NCBI RefSeq assembly: GCF_921293095.1
Contig: NC_060253.1
Location: forward strand, 74,375,992-74,439,991
Direction: 5' to 3'
Length of the DNA: 64,000 nt
Source: Ischnura elegans
Lineage: Eukaryota > Arthropoda > Insecta > Odonata > Coenagrionidae
This document shows positions 11,801 to 22,805 of the stretch, one piece after another. Position 1 is the first letter of the stretch. Every line of letters begins with the position of its first letter. The notes under the pieces were generated by a model. The model was not told the origin of the DNA and did no database searches. It saw only the letters and a program-made list of their open reading frames with translations. Both the position numbers and the translations under genes were made by a program.

Positions 11801-14800
11801 ATCAAATAAAGCTTACAGCTTTTATTCACCATAAAGGGTCACCAATTCTTATCACATCTTTTTCTTCTTTTATAGGTCCAAACAAATGTGCTTCAGCAGG
11901 TTGTTACAGCATCACCCATAGTGGCTGCTGCAATTCCTCAAGTTCCAGTCGAGGATAAGGAAAGAGGGACGGATGATAACAAGAATCAAGTGCTTTCACA
12001 GCCAGAAGAAGTTATCACTGATGAAGTACGTGAACAAATTGAGCCAATGCAAAGAGAGAGAACTGGAGGCCTGGATTTGTCTCACCTCCCTCGTGATTTA
12101 ACTATCCATCAAAACACAATCCCATCATCCAGTGGCCAGTTTGCGATGAAGAGTGGTTCTCTACCTCTGGGATTTGGACCATCACAACAGAGAGTTAATC
12201 GGCGTGGAAGACCTAGGACAAAGTCTCTCACTAAGGCCCCCAATCCTAAACGTCAGCAGAGTCATAGTAGTACAAATAGAAATATTGTCCCTTCTCTACC
12301 AGGATCTACAATATTATTGCCAGTTACTGACAAATCAGGGCCTAAAAGGATGTTGAATAAACTGCAAAATCCGAAACAGTTAAGTATCCCGGAGCAGATT
12401 AACAGAGTTTTTGAAGAAAACCATGGGGTAATGGATGGGCCATTTGTGGGTAGTTCACAACATCCAGAGAAACCGATATTCGAAAAACAAAGAAAGCATT
12501 TCACTACAAAGCACCAGGAGAGTGTTGAAATTGTTGACAATTGTGCTGAGGCCTCACATAATGGGCAGCCAAAGAGGGTTGTGATAAGTCCCATGAATGA
12601 AGTCGTTGATGAAGTTAAAGATGGTGATAATTGGAATGACTTCTCCTTATTTCCTCAAAATGGAGGTACAGTGGACACGGACCAAGGCACTGTGCATTCT
12701 GCCCAACAAGGAATGAACCATGATGATCAAGATGACGACCACTTCCAGTCAGATTGTTGTTTTGAAAATGAAGAGATGGATGGTCCCTTGGAAGATCCGT
12801 TGAAAAATGCTGATAGCAAAAATAGTGAGGACATGGAGATTATCGTCCTCAATCAGTGGGATAATGCCAGAAATAAGGACAACTCTAAGAATCCACCCAC
12901 TGTGGCAGATGTGGTCGGGGTTATTCATGAAAGCAGGGATACCAACAGGGCTGTAGAGCATGGTAAGGAAAGTCAAGTAGAGTACAATGGAGAGCAGAAG
13001 GATTACGAAAACAATCAAGTCCAGAACTCCGAGTGCTGGGTACCGACATCCGAGGCTGTAGCTATGACTGATGAGGTCAAGGATCAGAACTTCGGGGGCC
13101 ATTCGTTGGAGACCAATGATGTCATGGGGGTGGAACAGCGGGATAATGTCACAGTGGAATACAGTCAGGATTGTAGGCCTTGTGGCTCGGAGGAAAGTCG
13201 GCCAAATCTTTCGGAGTGTCGACCTGTGGCTGCTGGAGATGAATGTTTGGAGGGTACTTCCAATATTCACCCTGGAGGTGCGAGCCTAAATCCTGCTCAA
13301 GGGGACACTGAGAACGCTCTCCCTGCACCACCAAGCCCGGTTAACATCTTTCAGATTGACGGGATGAACATCATTCTGTCATCTCGGCTAATCGAGCAGA
13401 CTGACAAAATGAGGGAGAGGTTGGGAATCTTCGAAGGCTTAGGGCCAATGGCTGGCAGCTATGGGGACATTTCCATCCCAGAAGGAATACTGGAAGAGGA
13501 GGGCCTTGTAGTGTCTGATATAATAGCTGATGAGGCCATGCCCCCTAGAGGTGAACTTTCTGGACAGGAGGGAATGGGTAGTGGAAGCAACTGTAGTGAT
13601 GGTGGACCCATTGAAGATCCCCTGCCCAAGACCGAGGGATCCACTGTTTGGACATCTGGAGGATTTTCGGTAAGTTGGCTGATCTGCAGAAAACATTTCA
13701 TTCGTATTTTCACATTTTTTCTGTTTCTTTAAGGATTTATCGTTTTGGTTAATTCAAGTTCATGCTGGAAGTTACAATTGTCAGGGTGTCCAGCGACCGG
13801 AAAAATTGGGAATTGTGCGTGAATTTTTAGTCCTTGTAATTACGCATGAATTTTTCATGGAATTATGCTCCAACCTGGAATTTTAAAGTCTTTTATTTCA
13901 CATAAAAATTTGCCAGTTCAACACCCATTTTCTGGCCTAAAATGTGTCTGTCAAAATTTTAAGTGCAGTACCCAATTAGAATTTTTACAGCTGCAACGAA
14001 ATGTGAAATGTCAGGCAAGGCAAAAGTATCAAAATTTCTAGAACCCTTGACTCAAGTAAGATTCAAAAGTGCTAAGAATAGAATGCCAGGTGACGGCAAC
14101 ATATACTTTAAGAGGTTGAAGCAGCTTCTTGACTTGCATTGAATAAATTTAAATTTTTAGAGACAATGTGTGTTAACTAACATATTCTTCGTCCTTGTAA
14201 ATACATAAATATTATTATTAAAAAGTATTTAAGTAATTTTGAGTGTTTAAAAATTCTTATTTATCGCTGTAAATATGTAACATTAACCCTGGAATTTTAT
14301 AAAATTTCCCTGGAAAACCAGGAATTTTTCTGCTATGATTGGCTGTATACCCTGATTGTATTGGCCATCATGGTTCATCTACAGTAGCAACTATATTGTC
14401 TCGATTATAATTCTTCATTTTTGCTTAATATGTATCTCCAGGAGATAAGTAATGTGTATTGAGAGAAGACATTCCAGTGCTAGTGACTCATGTTTTTTTC
14501 CGAAACTGAATACTCATCAATTTTGGTTGGGAGACAATATCCTTGAATAAGATATGTACATATATGAATAAGATGATGAGGAATATGAAGCAGAAGAATC
14601 ACGTCAGTCTTAAAAGATGACATAGTTGATTGGAGAACTGAGTGAAGAGTTGCATCTAACTAATCAATAAATAGCTAGCGATTGATGATGATGGTGACTT
14701 TATAAGGAATATACTGTAAATTTTGGCCAAGCATTAGGACTAGGGATGTGCGAGTAGTACTTTCTGATCTCCAACATTTTCTCATTTTTCCATTTCCCCT

Positions 14801-17800
14801 GTAAGTTTTCTATTCTGAATGCTCAGACTAATGTAAAAAGGAAAAGATAATGTGGAACTTTATCATTAATTTATCATAATTAGGAATTGAAGGAAAATTA
14901 ATATGTCTTAAATAGTTCCATAAGGACTATTGAAATAAATTAACCTTTCGTAATATGTTGGCGATTTAATTTACTTATGTATTCAAACTACTAAAAAAAC
15001 CTGAGTATATGCATTAGCACAATTGTAATAAAGATTAATGATTGAGTCATAAAATGTTTGATCCTTTCAAATTCTCTTGCAGAAAAAGCAATTGCTCTAC
15101 ATTTTCAGGCAGGAGGTTTTGACTTCTCCATGTTACAGTATTACTGCCTGCATAAAATTGTCTTTCGCTACACACTTGTGTGGCTGAACCAGCATTTTTT
15201 GCCAAAATTGCAAGATTTGGGATCCTTGGGAATTTTTATTAAAAATAATATCAACAATTTTTATGGATCATTAATCTTCATAGAATTTAAATTGACAGAG
15301 TGAACAAACTATTGACCAAAAAATGTTTCTTTATTTCCCACTTCCTTTAATGAAAATTAGCCACTATTTCTTTGTAATTACAAGGAGGCTAAACGCAACA
15401 AAGAAATAAACGAAAATTCACATCGGAAGCACGTAGTACTCTTAGTACTCAAATATGCTAAGAGATGGTGCTAATTGTGATGTAAAACACTGAAGAAAAT
15501 GGGCATTGTCCACGAAAGCCTAAAAGTTACATTTCTTTCAAAGAAATATTGGCATCGATTACCTATTCTCTCGGCATTTTAGTAAGTAGGGTATATATGT
15601 ATTGCTTAAGAAAGTATGAGCGATGCAGCGGTCCACTCGGAATATGCCGCCGGGTCGGAAGACAGTCAGCAGCCGCTCTCGGCACCCACGCGGACCACTA
15701 TAGTAGTCGACTGTTATGTATACAGCAAGCTGAAACTCCCGGGTCAAGGAATTACGACGACTTAAAAATTTAAAAACGATATTATTGAATGAATTTCATG
15801 ATAGAGCCTCCTGTCGGCAGTTTCCTGAACTTACTGGCCTCAACAGCACTATAACCGAAACTACTCTCTAACTACTACTCGACATCTGTAATTCTACTCA
15901 AAACATACGAGTCGAATACCAACTACTTGACTTGACTCGAATTTTCGAGTACTCGCACATCCCTAATTAGGACTTTTGGAAAGTAACTCATCTCGTTACA
16001 ATGAGGGGTTTGATGACAATTCCAGCCTAATTAAATCCATATTTGGCATGGAAGATTAATTTTTACTGGTAAAAATCAATCTCCCATACCATCATCAATA
16101 ATCATCCATATATGTAGTTTAGTCTTCCTTAGAAAGTAAACTTGCCATCAATGTTTCCAAAGAGTTAAGGCCTAATTACACGATGTATCAACCTATACGA
16201 GTTAATGTTTAAATGTATGAACACATGAATGAACACAAAGATGCACCGTGCAACCACCCAACTTGTGCAATTGCATGAACAAAAAATAAAACCTGTTCTA
16301 ATTTGGTTCATGTGTTCTGTGCCAGTCCACAAAAATTGTTTATGCAAGCAGACATTAACTCGTACAGGTTAATGCCCCGTGTAACCAGACCTTAAGAAGC
16401 TATTTTAAGGTTATGTGAATTTGGGATTGTATGACAAGAGTGCTTCCAATTTTTTGGATGATTTGGTTCTTTGATTCTCACTCACTGCAGTTATGGAAAC
16501 CTCTGCAGAGAAGAACTGGTACTGAAGTAATTGGTGGGAAAACCAGTTTGAACCTTGTTCAGCAACTTATGTTACTACAATGGCATTAAAAATTATGATG
16601 ATTGGACACCATATTATTACTACATTTAATCCTAGATATGAACAGTGGTGGGGATAGAAATGTATGAGCATAGTTAATGTTTTCAAAGGACAGGCAGTTG
16701 ATTACAATTTAAATTAGATGGTATGAATTCTATGTTTTAGAAGGTATATCGGTGATTTCTCATGTCAATTAAAAAAGTGATATCAAAAGTCTTATTCTCA
16801 ACGTTCAACTACTGTGCTGCCTACTACTTTAAGATTTGCCTGTCACAATAAATGGTATCTACTGTATGAAGTAAGTTGCGCAAAAAGAATATGTGCCTCA
16901 CAATGGTATGGATTCATATTAGATTTTAACTATGCATGTATTTGGTAAAAGAGAATTCATATCTGTGAGAATTCTTTTCCATTGATCCATAACCCAATCT
17001 GATTTTCATAATTTTATCATCATTTTCATTAGCTATCCTAAGATTGGTGTGATGCAGTACTCCTCTCCATTCTCCTACCATCCATTTTGTTAACACTAAC
17101 ACAATTCTTTTATCTTTGATCCTTCATTATGTGTTCCCTTCCCCTGCTGTTCTTCCCTTCAACTCGAACTTCAACAAATTTGCTTATAATTTAGTTTTCA
17201 AAGCTGTGGCTTTCACTGTTGGCTTTTGTATATGTAGTTTTGTTGTCTCAGTCAAACTCTCTATAGGATGGCTGGTGTCTTCAAATAATTGACTCCTTTT
17301 TGCACTCTTGTTTAATTCACAGCTCTTCCCAGCTTCTGCCCGCCAAGGTGGTGCACAATGTGATCTGCTGCCTGGAGGTGAAGCCTGGTCTCCCGTCGAA
17401 GGTTTCAAGGCAAGACAAGAGCCTGCTGTCCCTTCTGTTATGCCAGAAACAGTGCCAAAGAAGAAGCCGCGTGCGAAGAAGAGTGCAACTGCTGGGAGTG
17501 CCTCTAAGGCTACCGCAGACTCTGCAACAAAGACAAAGGCCAAGAGACTCTATCACTGTTGGACTTGTTTGGAAGTATTCAACTGCCCTAAGGAGAGGAG
17601 GGTACACCAGCGTGAGAAGCATGGGGGGGAGAAGGCGATGGGTGCAGCTACTCCTGCAGATGGCTCTCTTGTCCCTCCCGCCCAAGGGGATGGGCAGCAG
17701 CCAAGCTTGGTGGCTGGCCCAGAAGTGGGTGTGCCGTTGGTGAAGTCAGAGGTGAGGGAGGCTAAGATGGAGCCCAAGGATCCCGCAGATGTGGATGTAA

Positions 17801-19014
17801 ATGAGTCCAAGGTTTCCACTGATTTAGTGGACTCAAAGGAAGCAGGACAAGCTGCTGCCGCCAAGTTAACTCACCCCTGTTCCGACTGCGACCGCTCATT
17901 TCCCTCTGTACGATCTCTCACTGCTCATCGCCGAGCTGCTCACAGAGACTCGAGATTCAAGTGTCCAACATGCGCAGAGAAGTTCCTCAACTCAGCTGAT
18001 TTCACCAACCATGTCCGAACTGTTCACCCCCTGGAGTGTTCAATGTGTGGCAAACAATTTTGTCGACAGCAGTCTCTCCGCCTTCACCTGAAGCGCCACC
18101 TGAGTGTCAGGCCGTACAAATGCACCCAGTGTGACAAAGCTTTTGTCACCAACCAGAAGATGGAGGAGCACCTCAATTCCCACACAGGCCGCACGCCTTT
18201 CCAGTGCCCCTTGTGCCCCAGAGCTTTCCGCCGCCACAGCAATCTCATTCAGCACCGCAAGCACCACCACTTGAAAGTCAAGCGCAAAGTCAGGGACTTC
18301 TTCTGCCACTGTGGGGCCGTGTTCCATTCCGTGAAGAAGCTTGAGTGGCACAAGGAAACGCACGAGGACAAGCCCAAGGCATGTCCCCACTGTAGTGATC
18401 GGTTTGTGCACCGTGCAGGCCTCACGCGTCACATACGGCAGGCCCATGACCGGCGTTATGTCCCGCTCGGAGCTAGAGAGGACGTCAACGTCGAGTGCCC
18501 AGTGTGTTCGGCCGTCTACCTCAAGTCCTCCCTCCACATCCACATGAGAGTCCACTCTGGGGAGAGGCCCTTTTCTTGTGGAATCTGCGGAAAAGGGTTT
18601 GCCACCAAGTGGAACCTCCAGCTCCACCGCTGGGTTCATGCCAGTCCCCACTCAAAGCCATTCAAGTGTGCGACATGCAAGGCAGCCTACCACCGGCGAG
18701 TTGACTTCATTGCCCATGTCCGTTCCCACCGTAAGGTCAGGCCTTATGTCTGCAACACGTGCGGCCGAAGGTTCATGAGAAAGTACAACTGCGTGCGACA
18801 TTCTAGGGAGCATGAGACGGGGAAGGCATTTGAGTGCACAATTTGTCAGAAGCGTTTCCATCGGCGGTATTACCTGAAGGAGCATCTCAGGATTCACACA
18901 GGACTGAGACCTTATGTTTGCCATGTGTGTGGGAAGGCATCTGGTACTAAATCTAACATGAATAAACATGTTCGCATCCACCATGCTAGGGAACCTGTCA
19001 ACACGGAAGGTTAA
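5167..19014 (+). CDS. C2H2 poly-zinc-finger protein, three coding exons
   Basis: Predicted join of 5167-5853, 11876-13669 and 17323-19014, giving 229 + 598 + 563 = 1390 residues. Both introns are phase 0 with canonical sites (CAG/GTAATG and TTATAG; TCG/GTAAGT and TTCACAG). Residues 6-26 form a lone C2H2 finger (C-X2-C-X12-H-X3-H). A Ser/Thr/Pro-rich stretch with nine serines at 179-187 follows, then an acidic, Asn- and Asp-rich linker to about 870. A basic patch KKKPRAKK (about 873-880) may be a nuclear signal. Fourteen further fingers occupy about 904-1385, several joined by TGEKP-like linkers (TGRTP, SGERP, TGLRP), as in sequence-specific DNA binding proteins. Finger 7 has C-X1-C and finger 9 is one residue short. 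The role is inferred as a nuclear transcription regulator. I do not recognise the orthologue. Confidence 0.85.
6681..6729. repeat. Near-palindrome with about 24-base arms
   Basis: The two arms carry the pairs CCATGGTCC / GGACCATG and ATATAC / GTATAT around a central ACGT, with a few mismatches. It would form a long hairpin in intron 1 RNA. Confidence 0.6.
7300..7510 (+). repeat. Dispersed repeat, copy A
   Basis: It shares a series of blocks with 21605-21805: AGATAAGTTG, CTTCTCAGCTACTCCT, a TTGGGAGC-like / GGTCGATTCCTTCCC block and TTAATGA. The element type is unknown. Confidence 0.4.
9540..10450 (-). pseudogene. Non-LTR retrotransposon (LINE) reverse transcriptase relic
   Basis: Read on the minus strand, an 82-codon frame at 9997-10245 carries GSEAYSLTAAEKSR and FEMWCYQRMMKIKW. 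This is the recognisable pattern at the C-terminal end of RTE/Jockey-type LINE reverse transcriptases, just after the polymerase domain. Upstream on that strand (10250-10450) the same protein continues in other frames, with KLEDVKEFCYPGSRIT-like residues, so the copy is frameshifted. Downstream, 9540-9650 resembles a LINE tail (AAGATTGGTTTGATGCAGCT), which recurs at 17033-17095. The copy is interrupted by a small inverted-repeat element at 9866-10008. It is inactive and antisense to the host gene. Confidence 0.7.
9866..10008. mobile_element. Small inverted-repeat element inside the LINE relic
   Basis: The ends are inverted copies: AATGAATGAAAATTGTACTT at the left, and the reverse complement of CAAAGTACAGTTTTCATTCA at the right. 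The arms are about 35 bases. The centre contains the perfect palindrome TGACGCACTGCGTCA and, on the minus strand, CTGAGGA followed by that hairpin and AAAGCCG. This resembles a broken hammerhead ribozyme core. Confidence 0.6.
10865..10933 (-). repeat. SINE-like tRNA-derived arm, inverted copy 1
   Basis: It is the reverse complement of 11113-11181 at 66 of 69 positions. The reverse strand contains GGTTCGAATCCCGG, an intact B box. Confidence 0.75.
11082..11181 (+). repeat. tRNA-derived SINE head, inverted copy 2
   Basis: Bases 11085-11153 fold as a near-complete tRNA: a 7-bp acceptor with one mismatch and one wobble, D arm GCTT/AAGC, anticodon stem CTCGA/TCGGG, and T arm CCGGG/CCCGG. The anticodon would be GGA (Ser), yet the class II long arm is missing and base 33 is C instead of T. 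It is therefore a tRNA pseudogene or SINE head, not a working tRNA. It continues into GAATGATTTTTTCTCTG, which the inverted copy shares. Confidence 0.65.
11876..13669 (+). CDS. Zinc-finger gene, coding exon 2 (acidic linker)
   Basis: The acceptor is TTCTTTTATAG, ending at 11875. The donor is TCG/GTAAGT at 13670. The exon is 1794 bases, exactly 598 codons, and opens VQTNVLQQVV. It encodes no recognised fold: a Gln/Pro-rich start, RRGRPRTKSLTKAPNPKRQQ (basic, AT-hook-like RGRPR), then a long Asp/Glu/Asn-rich region and a Pro/Ser tail. It links the lone N-terminal finger to the finger array. Read-through past the donor would end at 13732. Confidence 0.82.
13782..14354. mobile_element. DNA transposon remnant, 573 bp, 5-bp flanking repeat
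   Basis: The left end is CAGGGTGTCCAGC. The right end read inward is CAGGGTATACAGC. The flanks ATTGT (13777-13781 and 14355-14359) match exactly. Internal repeats of GGAATTTT-like sequence occur near both ends. No transposase frame is present. The superfamily is uncertain. Confidence 0.65.
14741..15965. mobile_element. Non-autonomous hAT element, 1225 bp
   Basis: Exact 8-bp target duplications ATTAGGAC lie at 14733-14740 and 15966-15973. The ends are inverted: TAGGGATGTGCGAGTA at the left, and TAGGGATGTGCGAGTACTCG read inward from the right. It has no long transposase frame. A GC-rich stretch lies at 15630-15750. Confidence 0.85.
16169..16391. mobile_element. TTAA-type MITE, 223 bp
   Basis: Flanked by TTAA at 16165-16168 and 16392-16395. 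The inverted ends GGCCTAATTACACG and GGTCTGGTTACACG (right end read inward) match at 11 of 14. The subterminal repeats ATACGAGTTAATG and CTCGTACAGGTTAATG are also inverted. A relative is at 43213-44129. TTAA duplication fits the piggyBac or Kolobok superfamilies. Confidence 0.75.
17033..17095 (-). repeat. LINE tail fragment
   Basis: It shares CTAAGATTGGTNTGATGCAG and CTCTCCATTC with the end of the LINE relic near 9556-9590, so it is probably a 5'-truncated copy of the same family. Confidence 0.5.
17323..19014 (+). CDS. Zinc-finger gene, last coding exon (14 C2H2 fingers)
   Basis: The acceptor TTTAATTCACAG ends at 17322. The frame continues from exon 2 in phase 0 as LFPASARQGG. The first finger (CWTC...H, near 17557) is separated from the next by about 80 residues. 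The other thirteen run nearly back to back from about 17872 to 18990. The exon is markedly GC-richer than its surroundings. The last finger lacks the usual aromatic after CGK. The stop is TAA at 19012-19014. An acceptor nine bases further on (CCAG at 17331) is a possible alternative, removing three residues. Confidence 0.9.
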   Translation, partial: LFPASARQGGAQCDLLPGGEAWSPVEGFKARQEPAVPSVMPETVPKKKPRAKKSATAGSASKATADSATKTKAKRLYHCWTCLEVFNCPKERRVHQREKHGGEKAMGAATPADGSLVPPAQGDGQQPSLVAGPEVGVPLVKSEVREAKMEPKDPADVDVNESKVSTDLVDSKEAGQAAAAKLTHPCSDCDRSFPSVRSLTAHRRAAHRDSRFKCPTCAEKFLNSADFTNHVRTVHPLECSMCGKQFCRQQSLRLHLKRHLSVRPYKCTQCDKAFVTNQKMEEHLNSHTGRTPFQCPLCPRAFRRHSNLIQHRKHHHLKVKRKVRDFFCHCGAVFHSVKKLEWHKETHEDKPKACPHCSDRFVHRAGLTRHIRQAHDRRYVPLGAREDVNVECPVCSAVYLKSSLHIHMRVHSGERPFSCGICGKGFATKWNLQLHRWVHASPHSKPFKCATCKAAYHRRVDFIAHVRSHRKVRPYVCNTCGRRFMRKYNCVRHSREHETGKAFECTICQKRFHRRYYLKEHLRIHTGLRPYVCHVCGKASGTKSNMNKHVRIHHAREPVNTEG

Positions 19015-19060
19015 GTGTGGCTCTCAGCATGAAAATGTGGTTTTAAATCAATAAGTTGTG

Positions 19061-19066
19061 AATAAA
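19061..19066 (+). terminator. Poly(A) signal, proximal
   Basis: AATAAA lies 47 bases after the stop of the zinc-finger gene. Further AATAAA hexamers at 19596 and 20371 could give longer 3' ends. Confidence 0.55.
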
Positions 19067-19086
19067 GAAAAAGGTGTTTCTTTGTG

Positions 19087-22000
19087 AAATCCATATTGTG
19101 GAGTTGCAGGGAAGCCAGTTCAAACAGGGTTTTTTTAGTGGAGACCTTGGAAATATGTTAAATTGGGACCTATCATGTATGTCTTGGATGCTTATGAAAT
19201 TTCATTTATGTGCATCATATTTAGCAAATATCTTTTTGTACATAATTAGAAAATGCTCTTTCTGGAGGAAAATTTCTTTTCTTCTTTTGTCCGCAAATTT
19301 TTAGGAAAGAAATTTAGCCTCATTGGAGATTAAATATGAATTTTTGTACATAATTTCACATTTTGAATACTTGGAGTTTATGAATTAATTTTATTATTGA
19401 CGCAGAATGTGCAACTTCTTTAGTGATGAGAAGGCAAAAGTTTCCTAATTGTTTTGTAAATACAGAAATTTATGTTTGGATAATCTATGGTTTTATATTT
19501 ATTTACGGTGCAATTAACTCTGTCCAAAAGCAAATATTTCAAATTGTGTGTATAATTAAGCAAGCTCCAAGAGATATGCTTTCTGCACACAAGTAAATAA
19601 AAAATAAACTATGTTTGTGTTCCCAGTGAATTGAATGGCTGAGTACTAGATGCCGTTACATGTATATGTCCCTAATTGTTGGGAATTAGTTTCTAGGGCA
19701 TCCTCAAGCTGTTAAATACAAGAACTGGAGATTACAGGAGGACCCTACAGGAAAAAACTATAAAATTCATTCTTTCAGGTATATGTGATCAATTTATTAA
19801 GAAAAATTCCTCTTTGGTTTTACATATTTATGTGATCAACTTCAATTCCTGTTTGGTTTTTGTGTGTCTAATGTGATCAGTGTTTTATTTCTGTTTGATA
19901 TATATTTACATGTTTCCCTCCTAATCCGCGAAAAGAAACCCAAGCCACCTCTCTTTCTACAAAAAAATTATCGGACGTGTGTATGTGTGAGTGTGTACAT
20001 GCAAAATCTTTTAAGTGTATGGTGTGGTTATAAACCATGGAATTCTGAAAGAAAATTGTGTATCTCTTGAACTGTTAACAAATATTTGTCTGCAAATGTA
20101 TTGCAAAGGAATTGGCAAGGGACTTCTCATTGCAATGTTTTTTTTTATATTTTCCCTTTCCTTATGATTTGTAGATGATATAAAAATTTGTTTCCTGTAA
20201 ATTATTCTTAATTCTTTCTGTGTCTTTAAATATTGCCTGGTTATAATCAACTTTAAGGCATTGCTAAATTTTGCAAAAAATATATGAAACATGCAAACTC
20301 TATGCAGTTGTTTCATTTTTTTGGGATGATTTACGATAAGTAAATAGTTTTCATGAACCATTATTTGTAGAATAAATTTTCAACCGTGTGATACTGCATC
20401 TTGTGATATTTGTCTCATTTTGGTGAAGTATTACAAAATGCTTACTTTTTAAAAAGGAAAGCGGCTTTTTTATTAATGTGAGGTGGGCTTTTAAAATCAT
20501 ATGATGTAGTTAACGTATGCATGTCATCATGCACCTAGCCATTCATTTCTTCTCCATATTCCCTAAGTATTAAAAAAGAAGTTACAGCCACTATTTAGGT
20601 AAGCAAAAAATCAATTTGATAATATTCAGGGGTATTTTGCTCATGTGTGGTTGTAAATGGATGAATGCATAATAAAACGAAAATTATTAAGGGTTCATCC
20701 CAGGATGTGATTGGGTTTGCTTAGAACATAGGCTTGCTTCCGCGGTAAAGATAAGGTGTCCTTTAATCAGTGCCAATTTGGGGTCAGTAATGAGGTGTCA
20801 ATATCACAGAAAAGTATTTTGGGTCAACGGTTAACATGGGAGTTTATCCTGTAGAGGAGGAGAGTTTAAGCAATCTATTATGCATCATAATATGGAGGAC
20901 GACTGACACAGCTCAACCCTTACAGGGTGCATTGTGTGATTTTTGTGAATGAGTCAACTGTCCATTTGCATTGTATCAAATATTTCAATGTGCTCTAAGT
21001 TTTGCTTTTATCCTGCCCTGTATAACCTGTGAATTCCGTCTGATTCTTTTCCCCTATGAATTGCTTACATGATGACATAGGACGTGATTCTCAGCAATAG
21101 ATGGCAGATAATTTCACCTTTTCAACAATTTTTAGTTGTCAAGGATTGTGTGTGGTCTCCTTCAAACCTTATTGAATGGCTAAATAAAATGTATTCCTCA
21201 GGGTCATACTCTCCAGCAGGCCAGTTAAGTGGGGCTATAGAAAACGTTGGGAATGAAATAAATCAATATGAAAAATAAAAAGTAAACGAATATGCTCAAA
21301 TTATATATTTTTATATTTTACTCTTCTTTTTTTGCAATCCTCTCAGTCTCCCACGAAAGACTGTAGACTTCGGAAATCAGTTTTATTCTATACATGCACG
21401 GGCTTAGAGTGCTCATTTAATGAAGTATTGTATGCATTTTTTTGGAATAGCAAGAAAAATACACCCTCTAGTTGTGGGCCTAGTCAAGCAATTTTATTTC
21501 ATTGCCTATTGTAGTAATATTTTGAAAAATAAAGACTGTGTTTTGATCCATCACTTACTTCTTGAGCTGAGTGAGGGGTAAAGTCGATGCCCTTAACTCT
21601 TTTGTAGATAAGTTGTTGATGTCATGAGGTCATGCCGATCATATTACGCCTTCTCAGCTACTCCTCAGTCCCCTGCTTTTGCCTTGCATTTTTCCTTATA
21701 GTTCAATCTTTTGGGAGCAATTCCTTCCCTTAATGAGCCATTCTCCCCAAAAGAGTAAATGAACCTAGACTAATGTGAGATGAAATCATCAAATGAGGGT
21801 GGCATCTATATATATTTTTTTCTTTAATTTCAAACTTGCAATAGAACATTTTTTTTTTTTAAGATTATCACACCATCTTTCATCTATCTTAAATGTTCCT
21901 TTCGGGAAATGCTGCATGGAAAAAATTTTCACCCAATGTTAAGCTCCTCTTACTGGGAGCGTTATCAAGAGAATTATCCTTATTACAGTCACTAGAGAAT

Positions 22001-22619
22001 TGTTGAATGGGAAAGTTATTTATTGTCTGAACACTTTCTTTTCCTCCCATCTTTGGATTTCTTTAATTGATTTGAGATTTTGGTTGAAAGTGAGGGACCA
22101 CATTGCATGATGTCCAGGGCAGTTGATCCGAGTTTTGTGCCCCTGATTCCCCGAGAATACGTTCCGCACAGTGGCTGAAACTAAAAGTTGTAAGATAAAT
22201 AGCTGCATACTTAAATCTACCATTAAGACCCCTTAAAGGTAGTGAGGGTGGGTCAGGGAGTAAAGGACTTAGGAATACTCAGCAGTACAAGGATGATCTG
22301 GGGAAGGCAAAAGAAACTTGTTGGGGTTGTTGGAACGGTTGCTCCCTATATCCTTCAGCTCCTGATATCATTACCGCTTTCTCAGAATTTTGCCAATTTG
22401 CCTTTAAGATGTTATAAGATTATGAAGAAGATATTTCTTTCATAAAAAATCATACTGTAGGTCAAGAAAATGAAAGAACAAAGTGAAGGTAGGTAAAGTT
22501 AAGTAGAAAAAGAATTATTTCACCAGTGACATGGCATCAATTCAGCACTGTTTTGGGAAACGTTTAGAAAAAAATTATATCAGCAACAATGAGCTCGTGC
22601 ACATGAAAAATATTTAATT
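19087..22619. other. 3' flank of the zinc-finger gene
   Basis: AT-rich, without coding potential. The first 1.3 kb may be long 3' untranslated sequence, given the extra poly(A) hexamers. At 21605-21805 lies a second copy of the repeat at 7300-7510. Nothing else is supported. Confidence 0.5.
21605..21805 (+). repeat. Dispersed repeat, copy B
   Basis: It shares the ordered blocks listed for 7300-7510, including TTCTCAGCTACTCCT and ATTCCTTCCCT. Confidence 0.4.
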
Positions 22620-22805
22620 TACTTTTATTTATTTATTTCCAACTTCCCCGTAAACAGCACACAGCAGGTGTTTCAACATAAACAGTGTTCATCCCAAACA
22701 TCCATATCCTGGATAGATACCACCTACCCAGGTGGGATTGGAACCCATGACCTTCAGTTGGGCACGCGAGGACTTTACCCCACCGCCACTGAGGCCAGCC
22801 TCTTT
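22620..22805 (-). repeat. tRNA-derived SINE, GGCCTCGGTGG family
   Basis: On the minus strand it begins with CCTCAGTGGCGGTGGGGTAA, has a B-box-like GGTTCCAATCCCACC, then a body ending in the AAATAAATAAA-rich tail. It is the same family as 51946-52122. Its head is decayed. Confidence 0.65.

Larger units (their letters stand above)
5854..11875 (+). other. Intron 1 of the zinc-finger gene
   Basis: About 6 kb, AT-rich. It holds a near-palindrome at 6681-6729, a dispersed repeat at 7300-7510, an antisense LINE relic at about 9540-10450 and an inverted SINE pair at 10865-11181. I see no further coding exon, but a small one cannot be excluded. Confidence 0.7.
13670..17322 (+). other. Intron 2 of the zinc-finger gene
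   Basis: It is filled with transposons: 13782-14354, a hAT element at 14741-15965, a TTAA-flanked MITE at 16169-16391 and a LINE tail fragment near 17033-17095. The small frames inside these are not called. Confidence 0.75.

Noticed and set aside
12262-13270. Minus-strand frames of 110 and 173 codons
   Set aside because: They are antisense shadows of zinc-finger coding exon 2.
18040-18651. 203-codon minus-strand frame
   Set aside because: It is the antisense of the zinc-finger exon, whose regular C2H2 pattern makes the + strand the real one.
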